NCBI GenBank assembly: GCA_029449235.1 | Contig: JANATG010000003.1 | Coordinates: 2,666,001-2,730,000 of the forward strand | Direction: 5' to 3' | DNA: 64,000 nt | Source: Linnemannia schmuckeri | Lineage: Eukaryota; Mortierellomycota; Mortierellomycetes; Mortierellales; Mortierellaceae | In this document: positions 62,751 to 64,000 of the stretch, piece after piece | Numbering within the stretch: the stretch's first letter is position 1 | How the letters are laid out: each line of letters begins with the position of its first letter | The notes under the pieces: generated by a model | What the model saw: the letters and a program-made list of their open reading frames with translations, nothing else | Databases searched by the model: none | Told to the model about the DNA's origin: nothing | Program-made: the position numbers and the translations under genes

Positions 62751-63560
62751 CTAAGAAGACAAGATCATCCTGACAAAGTCTAATAGGAGAAAAAATGACA
62801 TAGACAATCAAGTATTCGTCAGCTCACCATTTATTCATTCGAATAATTTCAGTCAAGTAAAGTCGACACAAAAAAATAACCCAGAGCAGTAGTTACCTTC
62901 GTAGTGGACCTTGCCACTCTTGTCAACCTCAACGCCCTTCAACAGCTCATCGACCTCACTGTCACTCAGCTTCTCGCCCAAGTTGGTGAGTACTATAGTA
63001 AACGTACGACGTACACAAAAAAATACGTTAGTAAACAGTCAAGGTTAAGTCGCGTCACCATGATGCATCAATGAGACTAAAGCAGATGATTAAAAAAAAA
63101 GAGCGACAACATACCTGAGCGGAGTTCTCCAACGGTAATACAGCCATCGTTCTCCTTGTCAAAGACCTTGAATCCATTGATGAACTCATTGTAGGTTCCT
63201 GCAGGCTTGAAGCCATCGGGGCGCATCAGAACCTTCAAGAATGTGTCAAAGTTGATCACACGTGTACCTATCCAGCCGAAATAAAGGGAAGCAGGAGGTC
63301 AGTATGGAAGTAAAAATCATAGCGTCATAACGTCATGACATGGACTGGGGAGGGACCAATGGGAGCGGGATGGAATAAAACTTTGAGGGATCATAAAATA
63401 GCTCCAAACTCTTTACCAGCGGGGTCAGCTTCGGCGACGAGGTCGCGGACCTGTGCCTGAGTGGGGTTCTGGCCAAGGGCGCGCAACAAGTCTCCGAGCG
63501 AGCTTGACTCGATCGTTCCGTTGCCCTTGCGGTCAAAGAGACTGAATCCTTCCTTGAATT
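62751..63560 (-). CDS. Myosin essential light chain, Cdc4-type (first exon unresolved)
   Basis: Four exons in phase 1 throughout: 63560-63417, 63267-63115, 62992-62897, 62779-62751; 140 residues visible, with stop. The sequence follows fission-yeast Cdc4 (141 aa) almost end to end: EFKEGFSLFDRKGNGTIESS, GDLLRALGQNPT, FDTFLKVLMRPDGF, NGFKVFDKENDGCITVGELR, VLTNLGEKLSDSEVDELLKG, VHYEDFVRMILS. Only DKENDGCITVGE looks like a competent EF-hand loop; the others are degenerate, as expected of essential light chains. Role: binds IQ motifs of myosin heavy chains, needed for the cytokinetic actomyosin ring. The missing start is probably a small exon ending in G, either between 63600 and 64000 or beyond the window; no candidate with a good donor was found. 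Confidence 0.92.
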
Positions 63561-64000
63561 CTATCGACAGCGATATTGAAAAATGGCAACAAATGAAAGA
63601 GAGATTAGGGCCCAGTCGAATTGCGGTCGTAGTGGAAAGAGTAAAGCGAAGAAAAGGGCAAGGGATGCTGTGGTTGTAATGTGAGGTGAGATTGTGGTTG
63701 TGAAAGAGTGCGTTGTCGCCCTGATGTTTGCTGTCACTACTGCCGTTGCTGTGCTAGCGATATCTCCGTATGAAGCATAGTTCTGAGTGTCGACAGGCGC
63801 ATGGTAAACCAAGACTATCCTTGTCATGCCTCTCCTCCTCCTCTTTCTGATACTGGGGGGGTTGTAGTAAGGAGTGAGCGGAGTGGTAGAAAAGGGGAGA
63901 AGAGAAGGCTGCCTTTTCCCGCTGGGCAGGGTGGAGGTATGTCGTCAATTCCAACTCGTCGAAAACAAGGGGTCGGCACGTATCACGCGGGTGCGAGAAA

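Noticed and set aside
1..64000. tRNA, rRNA, CRISPR and complete transposon
   Set aside because: No B-box-like GGTTCGA with a matching cloverleaf, no rRNA core motif, no spaced direct repeats of CRISPR type, and no reverse transcriptase or DDE transposase frame was seen by eye; a covariance-model scan was not possible.

Overview
The window is nuclear DNA of a filamentous fungus. Genes are intron-rich, with short spliceosomal introns of mostly 70-150 nt bearing GT...AG ends and occasionally a visible TACTAAC-type branch site. Proteins are rich in glutamine, histidine and serine runs. Long intergenic spaces carry one-sided pyrimidine tracts and A/T homopolymers of 25-40 nt. Gene content (Mga2/Spt23-type regulator, Slx1, Ubc1, ALA synthase, Snf4, Cdc4-type light chain) is fungal, and the overall style resembles Mortierellomycota/Mucoromycota. 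That placement is an inference from style, not a measured phylogeny. Most genes below were rebuilt exon by exon by matching splice sites, reading phase and family motifs.

Layout. 1-4788 (-): Mga2/Spt23-like regulator with IPT and ankyrin repeats, C-terminus outside the window. 8709-10425 (-): Ubc1/UBE2K-type E2, divergent from 10736-12472 (+): Slx1 endonuclease. 12962-14375 (-): unrecognised protein. 19717-23982 (+): 1,342-residue nuclear-type protein with one zinc ribbon. 30697/31604-32624 (+): multi-pass membrane protein, perhaps a seven-helix receptor. 35361-37676 (+): single-exon protein with DnaJ-like cysteine motifs. 37762-38216 (+): a compact HMG-box protein that only appears after splicing, followed by a 134-residue spliced gene (38296-38853). 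About 38948-42560 (-): an intron-rich unidentified gene. 44955-46991 (+): mitochondrial 5-aminolevulinate synthase. 47148-48905 (-) and 51029-52918 (-): two related single-pass surface proteins with Kre9/KNH-like ectodomains. 54570-56752 (-): Snf4 (AMPK gamma). 59552-62218 (+): C2H2 regulator. 62751-63560 (-): Cdc4-type myosin essential light chain, first exon unresolved.

No operon-like system, CRISPR, rRNA or tRNA was seen. Possible functional themes are lipid and glucose regulation (Mga2-like, Snf4), haem synthesis, DNA repair, and a group of regulators and surface sensors. The most notable unlisted elements are the hidden MATA-type HMG-box gene with its small partner gene, two 12-nt microexons in the E2 gene, an orphan Ras-like first exon, and the pair of Kre9-like receptors.
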